Assembly: GCF_006716465.1 (NCBI RefSeq)
Contig: NZ_VFPB01000001.1
Coordinates: 78,483-142,482 of the forward strand
From: Pseudoxanthomonas sp. 3HH-4
GTDB taxonomy: Bacteria > Pseudomonadota > Gammaproteobacteria > Xanthomonadales > Xanthomonadaceae
Length of the DNA stretch: 64,000 nt
Reading direction: 5' to 3'
This document shows positions 8,123 through 17,189 of this stretch, one piece after another; the first letter of the stretch is position 1; the number at the start of each line of letters is the position of its first letter. Made by a program: the position numbers and the translations under genes. The notes under the pieces are model-generated. The model searched no databases and was not told the origin of the DNA. It was given only the letters and a program-made list of their open reading frames with translations.

Positions 8123-8698
8123 CTATCGCTCGTCCACCACGATGCGGTGGACCTGTGCTTGGGCAGCAGGCAGCACGTCAGGTGCAATGGCAAGCATCTC
8201 TGCCTTCTGAGCTTCCGCCATACGGACGATGTCCTCACCACCACCGCCGTCCGGATCATCGGGCCTGCGCTTTGCCGATTCGATTGCATACAGGATCCAC
8301 GCCAACCCCTGCACCTGATCCTTCTCTGTCCCATCGCCATGGAAGATCGCGCTCCCCAGATGCACTTGGGCCTCCGAGTGACCAGCACGAGCAGCTTCCG
8401 TCCAAAGTAGAACGGCTCTCCGATGATCCTGCTTCACTTCTAGTCCTTCGAAGAGCAGGTAACCCAGGTTGTTCTTGGCGGGCACGACACCGGCGTTGGC
8501 AGCCTTCTCCCAAAGGTATGCCGCCTTCCGGTAACTCTTTTCAACGCACGCGCCGACATAGAATCCTACGCCCAGGTTATAGATAGCAGTCGTATCGTCC
8601 AGCGCGGCACCTATCGCCGTTTCCTGTATTTCCGAGCACTCTTCCTTCGCCCACGCGGGGAAGGAAAGAAGCAGAAAGATTGCGAGCGCCCATTTCAT
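8123..8698 (-). CDS. Exported Sel1-like repeat protein
   Basis: 191 aa. The signal peptide MKWALAIFLLLSFPAWA is followed by Sel1/TPR-like helical repeats (about residues 38-140) with the usual AxxxLGxxxxxG pattern: AIYNLGVGFYVG, AKNNLGYLLFEG, AQVHLGSAIFHG. Such repeats bind proteins in the periplasm; no partner is evident. It converges with the nuclease gene, 38 bp between stops. An acidic, glycine-rich stretch (DDPDGGGGED) follows the repeats. Confidence 0.85.
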   Translation of the reverse strand: MKWALAIFLLLSFPAWAKEECSEIQETAIGAALDDTTAIYNLGVGFYVGACVEKSYRKAAYLWEKAANAGVVPAKNNLGYLLFEGLEVKQDHRRAVLLWTEAARAGHSEAQVHLGSAIFHGDGTEKDQVQGLAWILYAIESAKRRPDDPDGGGGEDIVRMAEAQKAEMLAIAPDVLPAAQAQVHRIVVDER

Positions 8699-8794
8699 TT
8701 ACTCAGCCTCCCCGGTTGTTCGAATGGATGGATGGGGCATGCGTTCCGGCTTCGCAATTCCACACCCCGTGCCTTAAGAAACCATGCCAGAACA

Positions 8795-9340
8795 TCAGGT
8801 GCCGGCCTCGTCCACCAGCGCCAGCAACTTCTGCACGGTGGCCCAGTTGCGCGTGGTCGCCGCCTTCCCGGCCTTGCCCAGCAACACCTCCGCCGCCTTG
8901 CTCTCAAGGATGCCGCTGGCGCAATGCAGGTAGGCGGCGTGCGCACCGACGTGGAACTGTTCCGGCGCGACGACGTGCGGCTCGATCGCCGACATGGTCG
9001 CAAGGACGCCAGCTTCCGCCACGAAAGCGACCAGCAGACGTGAGGGATCGTCGGCCGTGCTGGCAAACGGGTTTTCCTTGGCGATCAACGCCAGATCCTT
9101 GGCCGACACCACGATGACGGGCACCGCGATGCCGAGTCGCGTTGCGATGGCGGCCGAAATATCGGTGGCCAACTTCTTCGGTGCACCCTTGCTTGCCTTG
9201 AAGACGACGTTCCCACTGTTGAGCAGCGTGGCGACGTCGGTGTAGCCGAGGCCCTCCAGCAACGCGCGCAGGTCGGCCATCGCAATGCGCTTGGCCTTGC
9301 CGACGTTGATGCCGCGGAGCAGGGCGATGTAAGCGGTCAT
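8795..9340 (-). CDS. DUF1697 family protein
   Basis: 181 aa, starting MTAYIALLRGINVGKAKRIA, the hallmark N-terminus of DUF1697 (LLRGINVGG...MADLR), with TLLNSGNVVF near residue 43. The family is widespread and cytoplasmic with no established function. I start at ATG 9340 because conservation starts there; the longer frame runs into the upstream gene. It lies 7 bp downstream of the DUF1653 gene and is probably cotranscribed with it. Confidence 0.9.
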   Translation of the reverse strand: MTAYIALLRGINVGKAKRIAMADLRALLEGLGYTDVATLLNSGNVVFKASKGAPKKLATDISAAIATRLGIAVPVIVVSAKDLALIAKENPFASTADDPSRLLVAFVAEAGVLATMSAIEPHVVAPEQFHVGAHAAYLHCASGILESKAAEVLLGKAGKAATTRNWATVQKLLALVDEAGT

Positions 9341-9347
9341 GCGCGCC

Positions 9348-9578
9348 TCATTCAACCGGTGCGAAGCGCCGCACGCTGCGCCCGTCCACCAGCACCTCTT
9401 CGCAGAACATCGCATACGGCCGCACCCACAACCCGCCTTCGCCGTAAAGCGCGCGATACACCACCACCGGCTCCAGCGTCTCGCTGTGCCGCGCCACGGC
9501 GACCACTTCGTAGTCGTTGCCCTTGTAGTGGCGGTAGAGGCCGGTGGGAAGTTCTGGGAGGGCGGGGAGTGTGGTCAT
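9348..9578 (-). CDS. DUF1653 family protein
   Basis: 76 aa. Contains GLYRHYKGNDYEVVAVARHS, then VVYRALYG, LWVRP and MFCEEV, the conserved core of DUF1653, a short beta-rich family of unknown function. ATG 9578 is chosen because the sequence further upstream belongs to an intergenic repeat. First gene of a two-gene unit with the DUF1697 gene. Confidence 0.88.
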   Translation of the reverse strand: MTTLPALPELPTGLYRHYKGNDYEVVAVARHSETLEPVVVYRALYGEGGLWVRPYAMFCEEVLVDGRSVRRFAPVE

Positions 9579-9587
9579 GGGATGTCC

Positions 9588-9695
9588 GTAGGATGGGTGG
9601 ACCCGGGGGCGATACCCATCGCCATGCATTGGAGTGTGGACATGATGGGTAGACCAGCTGCGCGGTTGACAGCCGATTCGCTCAACCCATGCTAC
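9588..9695. repeat. GTAG-type inverted repeat pair, family F
   Basis: The left end is GTAGGATGGGT (9588-). The right end, inverted, is AACCCATGCTAC (about 9684-9695). It fills the gap between the DUF1653 gene and the next gene and resembles other GTAG-ended REP pairs in this window. Confidence 0.7.
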
Positions 9696-9700
9696 GGCGC

Positions 9701-10084
9701 TCAACATGTCCAGTAGATCTTGCGCTGCAGATCGACGACTTCCGGTCCATCACTGCAGCCACCCACATCGATGGCGGTCGCGTCCTCCGGTTGCGCCGCG
9801 ATGATCCATTGCCTGCTCGCCGCGTGCCACACGATCATGCCTTCCGCGATCAGGCCCCGGGGGAATACGTCATTGCGATCATGATTGGTCAGCCTGATGC
9901 GCCCATCCTCGATCCAGGCCTCGAGCCGGATGCTGGGCAGGTCGCGGTGTTCCGCGAACCGATGCTGGAAGGCATAAGTACCCGACGGCAACGGCATCGC
10001 GGGCTCGGAGGTCAACGCGGCGGGCATCACGCCGAGTATCCCGGCCAACGAAACCGTCAGTCTTCCCACGATCCGGACGCGCAT
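9701..10084 (-). CDS. Hypothetical exported protein
   Basis: 127 aa. The N-terminus MRVRIVGRLTVSLAGILGVMPAALTS looks like a Sec signal. The mature part is short, with one Cys in GGCSDG and one at the extreme C-terminus (IYWTC). No family is recognised. Codon use matches its neighbours and the frame fills the gap between two repeat elements, so it is probably real. Position gives no hint of function. Confidence 0.6.
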   Translation of the reverse strand: MRVRIVGRLTVSLAGILGVMPAALTSEPAMPLPSGTYAFQHRFAEHRDLPSIRLEAWIEDGRIRLTNHDRNDVFPRGLIAEGMIVWHAASRQWIIAAQPEDATAIDVGGCSDGPEVVDLQRKIYWTC

Positions 10085-10164
10085 TCCATTCTCCTGCCCA
10101 CAGCAACCTCACCCACCGCATCGTAGTGCGGCGACCGCGGGGGCTCCGCTGCGTTCTTCCCGAG

Positions 10165-10244
10165 AGGTTGGGGTGAGCTTGCGAACCCGACGCGCAGAAA
10201 CTCTGTCGCCGCGATGTCGGGGCTCACTCAGGTCACCCCAACCT
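10165..10244. repeat. Inverted repeat pair, family G
   Basis: AGGTTGGGGTGA (10165-10176) and its exact reverse complement TCACCCCAACCT (10233-10244) are separated by 56 bp. It lies between the ggt stop codon and the start of the upstream minus-strand gene and may act as a transcript-end structure. Confidence 0.65.
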
Positions 10245-10263
10245 GTGAAAAGTTTGCGGACCC

Positions 10264-11997
10264 TCAATACCCCGCTGCCTGCCCATCCTTGCGGCTCTCG
10301 CTGGCGCCGTAGTACACGCCCGTTTCAGGGTCGCGCTTGATGGCCTGGTAGCCGCCGTACGGGCCCAGCGCCCACTCGACATGGTGGCCCTTGTCCATCA
10401 GCGCGCGCACGGTTTCGTAGGGGAAGCCGGACTCCAGCTGCACCACGCCGCCGTCGGTCATCGCGGTGGCGCTGCCGACCGGTTCTGTGGAGCCGTCGTG
10501 CTGCACGCGCGGCGCATCGCCAGCTTCCTGCAGGGTCATGCCGAAGTCGACCAGGTTCATCACGATCTGCACGTGACCCTGCGGCTGCATGGCGCCGCCC
10601 ATCACGCCGAAGCTGACCCACGGCTTGCCGTCCCGGGTGATGAAGGCCGGGATGATGGTCTGGAACGGACGCTTGCCCGGCGCGTAGCAGTTGGGATGCG
10701 GCGTGGCGCCGTCGCAGCCGTTGAGCACGAACATCTCGCCGCGGTCCTGCAGGATGAAGCCCAGGCCGGTGGGCGCCATGCCACTGCCCATGCCGCGGTA
10801 GTTGGACTGGATCAGCGAGACCATCATCCCGTCCTTGTCGGCGACGGTCATGTAAATGGTGTCGCCCTCGTCCAGTTCCTTCGGCGTGCCGGGTTGCACT
10901 TCGCGCAGCACCTTGTCGGGCGAGATCAGCTTCGCGCGGTCACGCGCATACGGCTTGGAGATCAGGCGCGCGACCGGTGCTGGCTGGAAAGCGGGGTCGG
11001 CATACCAGCGCGCGCGGTCGGCGAAGGCCAGCTTCTTGGCCTCCACCAGCAGGTGCACGTGTTCGGGGCTGCCAAACGGGATTTTCGAGAAATCGTAGCC
11101 TTCCAGCACGTTGAGTATCTGCAGCGCAGCGATGCCCTGACCGTTCGGCGGCAGTTCCCACACGTCGTAGCCACGATAGTTGGTACTGACGGGCGCGACC
11201 CACTCGCCGGTATGCGCCGCCATGTCTTCATACGACAGGAAGCCACCGTTGGCCTTGAAGTACGTGTCGATGGTGCGCGCGATATCGCCCTTGTAGAACG
11301 CGTCGCGGCCGCCGTCGGCGATCTTCTGCAGCGTGTTGGCAAGATAGGGGTTCTTCCACATCTCGCCGGTACGCGGTGCGCGTCCGCCGATGGTGAATTG
11401 CTCGGTGAAGCCCGGGAACTTCGACAGCCGCGGTACCGAGCGCTCCCAGTAGTAGGCAATCGTCTGGTGGACCGGGTGGCCGTCGCGCGCATAGCGGATG
11501 GTCGGCGCCAGCACGTCGCGCATCGGCAGCTTGCCGAAGCGGTCGTGCAGCGCGAACCAGCCATCCACTGCACCCGGCACGCTGACCGGCAGCGGCCCGA
11601 GCGCGGGGATGTCGGTGATGCCCTGCTGCTTGAAGTAGTCCAGCGTCAGCGACTTCGGCGAGCGGCCCGAGCCGTTGTAGCCGTGCAGTTTCTTCGTCTT
11701 CGGATCCCAGACGATGGCGAACAGATCACCGCCGATGCCGTTGCCGGTGGGTTCCATCAGGCCAAGCGCCGCGTTGGCGGCGATGGCAGCGTCCATCGCG
11801 GTGCCGCCCTGCTTCATCACGTCCAGCGCGATCTGCGTGGCGAGGGGATGCGAGGTGGCGGCCATCGCGTGCGGTGCGATGACGTCCGAACGCGTGGCGA
11901 ACGCGCGCCCGGTAATGCGGTCGGCGGCGGAAGCAGGCAATACGGCGGCGGCGGCCAAGGCTGTCGCCAGGCAGGACATCAGGAGAGTGCGCATCAT
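10264..11997 (-). CDS. ggt: Gamma-glutamyltransferase precursor
   Basis: 577 aa, normal size for the autocleaving Ntn-hydrolase family. The signal peptide (about residues 1-24, ending LPASA-AD) sends it to the periplasm, where it hydrolyses or transfers the gamma-glutamyl group of glutathione. The large-subunit part is residues about 25-375, with the substrate-binding GNGIGGDLFAIVWD near 89. Autoprocessing would occur before the nucleophile Thr in DEGDTIYMTVAD (about 378). The small subunit carries SNYRGMGSGM, GFILQDRG, and MGGAMQPQGHVQI. Apparently monocistronic. Confidence 0.95.
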   Translation of the reverse strand: MMRTLLMSCLATALAAAAVLPASAADRITGRAFATRSDVIAPHAMAATSHPLATQIALDVMKQGGTAMDAAIAANAALGLMEPTGNGIGGDLFAIVWDPKTKKLHGYNGSGRSPKSLTLDYFKQQGITDIPALGPLPVSVPGAVDGWFALHDRFGKLPMRDVLAPTIRYARDGHPVHQTIAYYWERSVPRLSKFPGFTEQFTIGGRAPRTGEMWKNPYLANTLQKIADGGRDAFYKGDIARTIDTYFKANGGFLSYEDMAAHTGEWVAPVSTNYRGYDVWELPPNGQGIAALQILNVLEGYDFSKIPFGSPEHVHLLVEAKKLAFADRARWYADPAFQPAPVARLISKPYARDRAKLISPDKVLREVQPGTPKELDEGDTIYMTVADKDGMMVSLIQSNYRGMGSGMAPTGLGFILQDRGEMFVLNGCDGATPHPNCYAPGKRPFQTIIPAFITRDGKPWVSFGVMGGAMQPQGHVQIVMNLVDFGMTLQEAGDAPRVQHDGSTEPVGSATAMTDGGVVQLESGFPYETVRALMDKGHHVEWALGPYGGYQAIKRDPETGVYYGASESRKDGQAAGY

Positions 11998-12048
11998 CGT
12001 CGGGCGATGGCGCGCACCGCGCGCGCCTTCAGCCGCCGATATTACGCA

Positions 12049-12681
12049 TTACGGCCAAGTCGGCGGATTGACCTGCCACGCGCCGAGCACTTCGGCCAGT
12101 GTGTCGCGGTCTTCCTGCCGCCAGTCCGGCAGCAGTGCCGCGAAGTTCCGCGCGTCGGTCCACTGCGTGGGCTCGGTGCGCACGGCGGCGCCGAACCACT
12201 GCACGGCTTCGTCCTTGCGGCCCAGCTTCCATAGCGCCAGCCCGAGCGTGGGCGGCACCCACGAGGCCCCGCCTACAGCGCCCACCAGCGGGATCCATTG
12301 GTCCAGCGCCTCCTGGAATTGTCCCTGCCGGTAGAGATCCCAGCCGTAATTCCAGCGGATCGACCGCCATGTATGGCTGCCGTCCTGTGCACCGGCCAGC
12401 GCCTGCTGATACAGCTGTCCGCCCAGATCGGCACGGCCGCCCGCAATGGCGACATGCGCCAGCTGGGCGGTGGCTTCCACCGTCTTGCGGCCGCGTTCGC
12501 GCGCCTTCATCAGCTGGTCGATCAACGCGTCGCCCTCCACGCCGGTGATCGCTACCACGGGTGCCGCCGCGCGGTCTTCGTCGAAGTAGAACTCCTTCGG
12601 CTTCGGCAGGTTCTGCGCCTGCGCCGAAAAAACGCTCAATGCCAGCACGGCGGCCAGCAGCAGATATTTACCGGATTTCAC
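12049..12681 (-). CDS. Exported helical-repeat (TPR-like) protein
   Basis: 210 aa. I chose GTG 12681 because GGGGG lies 5 bp upstream and because it gives a clean signal peptide (KSGKYLLLAAVLALSVFSAQA). The mature protein has TPR-like helix pairs with the pattern WNYGWDLYRQGQFQEALDQW and LGLALWKLGRKDEAVQWF. A periplasmic scaffold role is likely; no specific family is recognised. Divergent from the indolepyruvate oxidoreductase gene. Confidence 0.75.
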   Translation of the reverse strand: MKSGKYLLLAAVLALSVFSAQAQNLPKPKEFYFDEDRAAAPVVAITGVEGDALIDQLMKARERGRKTVEATAQLAHVAIAGGRADLGGQLYQQALAGAQDGSHTWRSIRWNYGWDLYRQGQFQEALDQWIPLVGAVGGASWVPPTLGLALWKLGRKDEAVQWFGAAVRTEPTQWTDARNFAALLPDWRQEDRDTLAEVLGAWQVNPPTWP

Positions 12682-12745
12682 AGCATCCCCCAGACAACAG
12701 TGTTCCCCCGACTGCCATCCTAACCGCTGCAACGCACAACAGCCG

Positions 12746-12761
12746 AGTGACCGGCGTCACA
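12746..12761. promoter_or_regulatory. CRP/Clp-like binding site candidate
   Basis: AGTGA-CCGGCG-TCACA matches the Clp/CRP consensus TGTGA-N6-TCACA at 9 of 10 positions, in the divergent gap between the TPR-like gene and the oxidoreductase gene. A partial copy with the same spacer (TGACCGGCGTCAC) lies at 18074-18086 upstream of the first TldD gene. Confidence 0.5.
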
Positions 12762-12836
12762 GAAAAAGCCGCTGTTACAATGCGTGCCTTCATGCCCGAG
12801 GGGTTTTCGGGCCACGCCAGCCGCTTTGGGCCCGCC

Positions 12837-15800
12837 ATGACCAGCACCGCCGAACTCACCTCGCCCTCGTCCGCCAACACGCCGCAGATCGGGGTGATAG
12901 ACAGCGATTACACGCTGGAGCACAAATACACCCGCACTGACGGCCGCATCTACCTGAGCGGCGTGCAGGCGCTGGTGCGGCTGCCGCTGATGCAGCGGCT
13001 GCGCGACCAGGCGGCCGGGCTGAACACCGCCGGCTTCATCAGCGGTTACCGCGGCAGCCCGCTGGGTGGCTTCGACCTGGAGCTGTGGCGGGCGCGCAAG
13101 CATCTGGAGGCGGCAGCGGTGAAGTTCATCCCGGGCCTCAACGAGGACCTGGGCGCGACCATGGTGTGGGGCACGCAGCAGACCAACCTGTTCCCGGGCG
13201 CCAAGGTCGATGGCGTGTATTCCATGTGGTACGGCAAGGGACCGGGCGTGGACCGCTGCGGCGACGTATTCAAGCACGGCAACGCGGCGGGCACTTCGAA
13301 GTTCGGCGGCGTGCTCGCGTTGGCGGCGGACGACCACAACTGCCGCAGCTCGACGCTGCCGCACGGTTCGGAAGACGAATTCGTCAGCGCGATGATGCCG
13401 GTGCTGAACCCGGCCGGCGTACAGGACATCCTCGACCTGGGGCTGGTGGGCTGGGCGATGAGCCGCTACACGGGCCGCTGGATCGGCTTCAAGACGATCG
13501 CCGAGACGGTGGAATCGTCGGCCTCGGTGCAGGTGGATCCGTTCGCGCGCAGCATCGTGCTGCCTGAAGATTTCGCGATGCCGGCGGGCGGGCTCAACAT
13601 CCGCTGGCCGAATCCGCCGCTCGACCAGGAAATGCGTCTGCACAAGTATGCGGTGGCAGCCGCGCAGGCATTCGCGCGGGCGAACCAGGTGGACCGGATC
13701 GTGCTGGACTCACCGCGCGCGCGGCTTGGCATCGTCACCACCGGCAAGAGCTACCTGGACGTGCTGCAGGCCCTGGAGTATCTCGGCTTGGACGAACAGG
13801 CCTGCGCCGACATCGGCATCCGCGTCTACAAGGTCGGCATGACTTGGCCGCTGGAACCGGTCGGCATTACCGAGTTCGCCAAGGGACTGGAAGACATCGT
13901 GGTGGTGGAGGAGAAGCGCGCCTTCATCGAGCGGCAGATGAAGGAGTACTTCTACAACTGGCCGGCCAGCGCGGGCACGCGCCCCTCCATCGTCGGCAAG
14001 TACGACGAGGCCGGCGAATGGATCCTGCCGAGTACCGGCGAACTGACCCCGGCCACCATCGCCGGCGTGATCGGCAAGCGCATCCAGCGCTTCTTCACGA
14101 CCGAATCCATCGAACAGCGCCTGCGCTGGATGGAAGAGAAGGAAGCCGAGATGGCGCTGCCGCGCGCGAACTTCCCGCGCGTGCCGCACTACTGCTCGGG
14201 CTGCCCGCACAACACCTCGACGGTGGTGCCGGAAGGCTCGCGCGCGCTCGGCGGCATCGGCTGCCACTACATGGTCACGTGGATGGACCGCAACACCGAC
14301 ACCTTCACCCACATGGGCGGCGAAGGCGTCACCTGGTCCGGGCAGGCGCCGTTCACCGAGACGCAGCACGTGTTCCAGAACCTGGGCGACGGCACGTTCT
14401 TCCACTCCGGCTCGCTGGCGGTGCGCCAGTCGGTCGCCACCGGGGTGAACATCACCTACAAGATCCTCTACAACGACGCCGTGGCGATGACCGGCGGCCA
14501 GCCGGTGGACGGCACGCTGTCGGTGCCGCAGATCGCGCACATGATGCGGTCCGAGGGCGTGGACACGATCGTGGTGGTCAGCGACGACGTGCGCAAGTGG
14601 AGCAAGCGCGAGCTGTTCCCGAGCGGCGTAGAGTTCTTCGACCGCGCGGAACTTGACGACGTGCAGCGACGCCTGCGCGAGGTGAAGGGCGTCTCCATCC
14701 TGATCTACGACCAGGTCTGCGCTACCGAGAAGCGCCGCCGCCGCAAGCGCGGCAAGCTGCCGGACCCGGCCAAGCGCACGATGGTCAACACGCTGGTCTG
14801 CGAAGGCTGCGGCGACTGCGGCGTGAAGAGCTTCTGCGTGTCGGTGCTGCCGAAGGAAACCGAGTTCGGCCGCAAGCGCGAGATCGACCAGTCCAACTGC
14901 AACAAGGACTTCCGCTGCGTCGACGGCTTCTGCCCCAGCTTCGTCACCGTGCACGGCGGCACGCCGCGCAAGGGCAAGAAGGCGAATGCGGCAGACCTGC
15001 TCGCTTCGCTGCCGGCGCCGACCTTCAAGTCCGACCTCGACCAGCCTTGGAACATCCTGATCACCGGCGTCGGCGGCACCGGCGTGGTGACCATCGGCGC
15101 GCTGCTCGGCATGGCCGGCCATCTGGAAGGCAAGGGCGCCAGCGTGCTCGACCAGACCGGCCTGGCGCAGAAGGGCGGCGCGGTGACCACGCACATCCGC
15201 ATCGCGCGCACGCCGGAAGACATCCACGCCGTGCGCATCGCCGCCGGCGAGGCCGACCTGGTGCTGGGCTGCGACATGGTGGTGGTCAACGACTACTGGG
15301 TGCTGTCGAAGGTGCGCGGCGAGCGCTCGCAGGTGGTGTTGAACACCTACGAGGCGATGCCGGGCACGTTCACCACGCATCCGGACATGCAGTTCCCGGC
15401 CACCGACATCGTGGCCGGCGTCAAGGTCGCCCTCGGTGGTCGTGATCCGATGCTGGTCGATGCCACGCAGATCGCAACCGCACTGATCGGCGACGCGATC
15501 GGCAGCAACCTCTTCATGCTGGGCTACGCCTGGCAGCAGGGCCTGGTGCCGATCTCGTTCGAGGCGATCATGCGCGCGGTCGAACTCAATGGCGCCGCCA
15601 TCGAGATGAACAAGACCGCGTTCGCCTGGGGCCGACTGGCCGTGGTCAACCCGCAGGCGGTGCAGGAAGCCGCCGGACTGATCCACAACACGCAGACCGA
15701 GAGCGAGCGCACGCCGGGCACGCTGCAGATCCTGCCGCCGGGCGAATGGGAAAGCACCGAGTGGGGCGCCAACGCCGCGCCGCGCAACCCCGGCAATGAG

Positions 15801-16547
15801 AGCGAGCTGCGCGGCCTGCCGGAAGGCGCGAGTGGCAGCGGCGACAACGTCGCGTTCCTGCCGCTGGACGACCTGCGGCTGTCGCGTTCGCTGGACGAAC
15901 TGATCGCGCGCCGTTCGGCCTTCCTCACCGAGTACCAGGATGCCGCGTACGCGAGCCGTTACACGGACCTGGTCGCGAAGGTGCGCTCGGCCGAGGCCAT
16001 CAAGGCGCCGGGCTCCAACGCCTTGACCGAGGCCGTGGCCCGCTACTTCTTCAAGCTGATGGCGTACAAGGACGAGTACGAAGTGGCGCGCCTGTACACC
16101 AGCGGCGATTTCCAGCGCCGTCTGCAGCAGCAGTTCGACGGCGACTACGAGGTGCACTTCCACCTCGCGCCGCCGCTGTTCGCCAAGAAGGACGCGCAGG
16201 GCCGCCTGATGAAGAAGGAATACGGTCCGTGGATGTTCAAGGCCTTCGGCTTGCTAGCGAAGCTGCGCTTCCTGCGCGGCGGCACGTTCGACGTGTTCGG
16301 TTACACCGACGAGCGCAAGAGCGAGCGCCAGTTGATCGGCGACTACGAGAAGACGATCAGCGACCTGCTGGCGGCATTGGACGCCGACCGCCTGGAACTG
16401 GCGGTCGAGATCGCCAGCATCCCCGAGCACATCCGCGGCTACGGCCACGTCAAGGAGAAGCACCTGCATGCCGCCAAGGCGCGCGAGGCCGAACTGCTCG
16501 GCATCTGGCGCAACCCGAAGGCGCTGCATATCGTGCAGGCGGCCTGA
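12837..16547 (+). CDS. Indolepyruvate:ferredoxin oxidoreductase, single-chain (alpha and gamma fused)
   Basis: 1236 aa. Oxidatively decarboxylates aryl- or branched-chain 2-oxo acids to acyl-CoA using TPP and iron-sulfur centres, in aromatic amino acid breakdown. The N-terminal pyrimidine-binding part (about residues 25-440) has FISGYRGSPLGGFD and GLNEDLGATMVWGTQQ. TPP-site motifs include HYCSGCPHNTS (about 451) and LGDGTFFHSGSLAV (about 518). A cysteine cluster, CEGCGDCGVKSFC (about 655) and NCNKDFRCVDGFC (about 688), should bind [4Fe-4S]. The gamma-like domain starts at NILITGVGGTGVVTIGALLG (about 738), and a C-terminal extension runs from about 1020. I prefer ATG 12837; ATG 12780 would overlap a -10-like TACAAT (12776-12781). 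Confidence 0.92.
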   Translation: MTSTAELTSPSSANTPQIGVIDSDYTLEHKYTRTDGRIYLSGVQALVRLPLMQRLRDQAAGLNTAGFISGYRGSPLGGFDLELWRARKHLEAAAVKFIPGLNEDLGATMVWGTQQTNLFPGAKVDGVYSMWYGKGPGVDRCGDVFKHGNAAGTSKFGGVLALAADDHNCRSSTLPHGSEDEFVSAMMPVLNPAGVQDILDLGLVGWAMSRYTGRWIGFKTIAETVESSASVQVDPFARSIVLPEDFAMPAGGLNIRWPNPPLDQEMRLHKYAVAAAQAFARANQVDRIVLDSPRARLGIVTTGKSYLDVLQALEYLGLDEQACADIGIRVYKVGMTWPLEPVGITEFAKGLEDIVVVEEKRAFIERQMKEYFYNWPASAGTRPSIVGKYDEAGEWILPSTGELTPATIAGVIGKRIQRFFTTESIEQRLRWMEEKEAEMALPRANFPRVPHYCSGCPHNTSTVVPEGSRALGGIGCHYMVTWMDRNTDTFTHMGGEGVTWSGQAPFTETQHVFQNLGDGTFFHSGSLAVRQSVATGVNITYKILYNDAVAMTGGQPVDGTLSVPQIAHMMRSEGVDTIVVVSDDVRKWSKRELFPSGVEFFDRAELDDVQRRLREVKGVSILIYDQVCATEKRRRRKRGKLPDPAKRTMVNTLVCEGCGDCGVKSFCVSVLPKETEFGRKREIDQSNCNKDFRCVDGFCPSFVTVHGGTPRKGKKANAADLLASLPAPTFKSDLDQPWNILITGVGGTGVVTIGALLGMAGHLEGKGASVLDQTGLAQKGGAVTTHIRIARTPEDIHAVRIAAGEADLVLGCDMVVVNDYWVLSKVRGERSQVVLNTYEAMPGTFTTHPDMQFPATDIVAGVKVALGGRDPMLVDATQIATALIGDAIGSNLFMLGYAWQQGLVPISFEAIMRAVELNGAAIEMNKTAFAWGRLAVVNPQAVQEAAGLIHNTQTESERTPGTLQILPPGEWESTEWGANAAPRNPGNESELRGLPEGASGSGDNVAFLPLDDLRLSRSLDELIARRSAFLTEYQDAAYASRYTDLVAKVRSAEAIKAPGSNALTEAVARYFFKLMAYKDEYEVARLYTSGDFQRRLQQQFDGDYEVHFHLAPPLFAKKDAQGRLMKKEYGPWMFKAFGLLAKLRFLRGGTFDVFGYTDERKSERQLIGDYEKTISDLLAALDADRLELAVEIASIPEHIRGYGHVKEKHLHAAKAREAELLGIWRNPKALHIVQAA

Positions 16548-16551
16548 CGAT

Positions 16552-16577
16552 GAAAACCCCGCTCCGGCGGGGTTTTC
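16552..16577. terminator. Bidirectional terminator between convergent genes
   Basis: GAAAACCCCGC-tccg-GCGGGGTTTTC gives an 11-bp stem flanked by A-rich and T-rich runs. It can stop transcription from both the oxidoreductase gene and the convergent methyltransferase gene. Confidence 0.9.
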
Positions 16578-16589
16578 TTCACCGGTCGG

Positions 16590-17189
16590 TCACTCTGTCC
16601 GTCGCCACACCAGGCAGCGGTTGTTCGCCGGCATCGCGTTGTCCTCCACCAGCACCAGTCCGATGCCGCGCGCCAGCGCATCGACCGCCTCGAAGTCGCG
16701 GATGCCCGAGGCGGGATCGCGATCCTTCAGCCACTGGTCGAACGCGCGGTTGCTGTCGCTGGTGAAATCGCCGCCGTAATTGAACGGACCGTAGACCACC
16801 AGCAGGCCACCACCCTCCAGCACGGCGGCGATACCGGCGAAGAACGCCCGAACCTGCGTCCATCCCATGATGTGCAGGCTGTTGGCGGTGAAGACGGCAT
16901 CGAAGGTCGCGTCGGGCCATGGGCCGTCAACATCCAGCTCAATCGCAGGCGGCGTGTTGGGCAGGCCAGCATCGTCGCGCCACCGCGCGATGCCCGGCAG
17001 GTTGTCGGTGCGATCGCTGGCCTGCCACGACAGCCACGGCATCGCCGCGGCGAAGTGGACCGCATGCTGGCCGGTGCCGCTGCCGATTTCCAGCACACGG
17101 TGGGTGCCTGCGAAGTGACGCAGGAGCGCCTCGAGGATCGGCCCCTGGTTGCGTTCGCAGGAAGGTGCGAAGGGCTTTTCCGCCCTCAT
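16590..17189 (-). CDS. DUF938 family SAM-dependent methyltransferase-like protein
   Basis: 199 aa. The class I motif VLEIGSGTGQHAVHFA (about residue 32) binds SAM, followed by acidic motif II (WQASDRTDN) and FDAVFTANSLHIMGW (about 98). N-terminal PFAPSCERNQGPILEALL is typical of DUF938. The substrate is unknown for the family. Its ATG overlaps the TGA of the NYN gene by 4 bp, so the two are translationally coupled. Confidence 0.9.
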   Translation of the reverse strand: MRAEKPFAPSCERNQGPILEALLRHFAGTHRVLEIGSGTGQHAVHFAAAMPWLSWQASDRTDNLPGIARWRDDAGLPNTPPAIELDVDGPWPDATFDAVFTANSLHIMGWTQVRAFFAGIAAVLEGGGLLVVYGPFNYGGDFTSDSNRAFDQWLKDRDPASGIRDFEAVDALARGIGLVLVEDNAMPANNRCLVWRRTE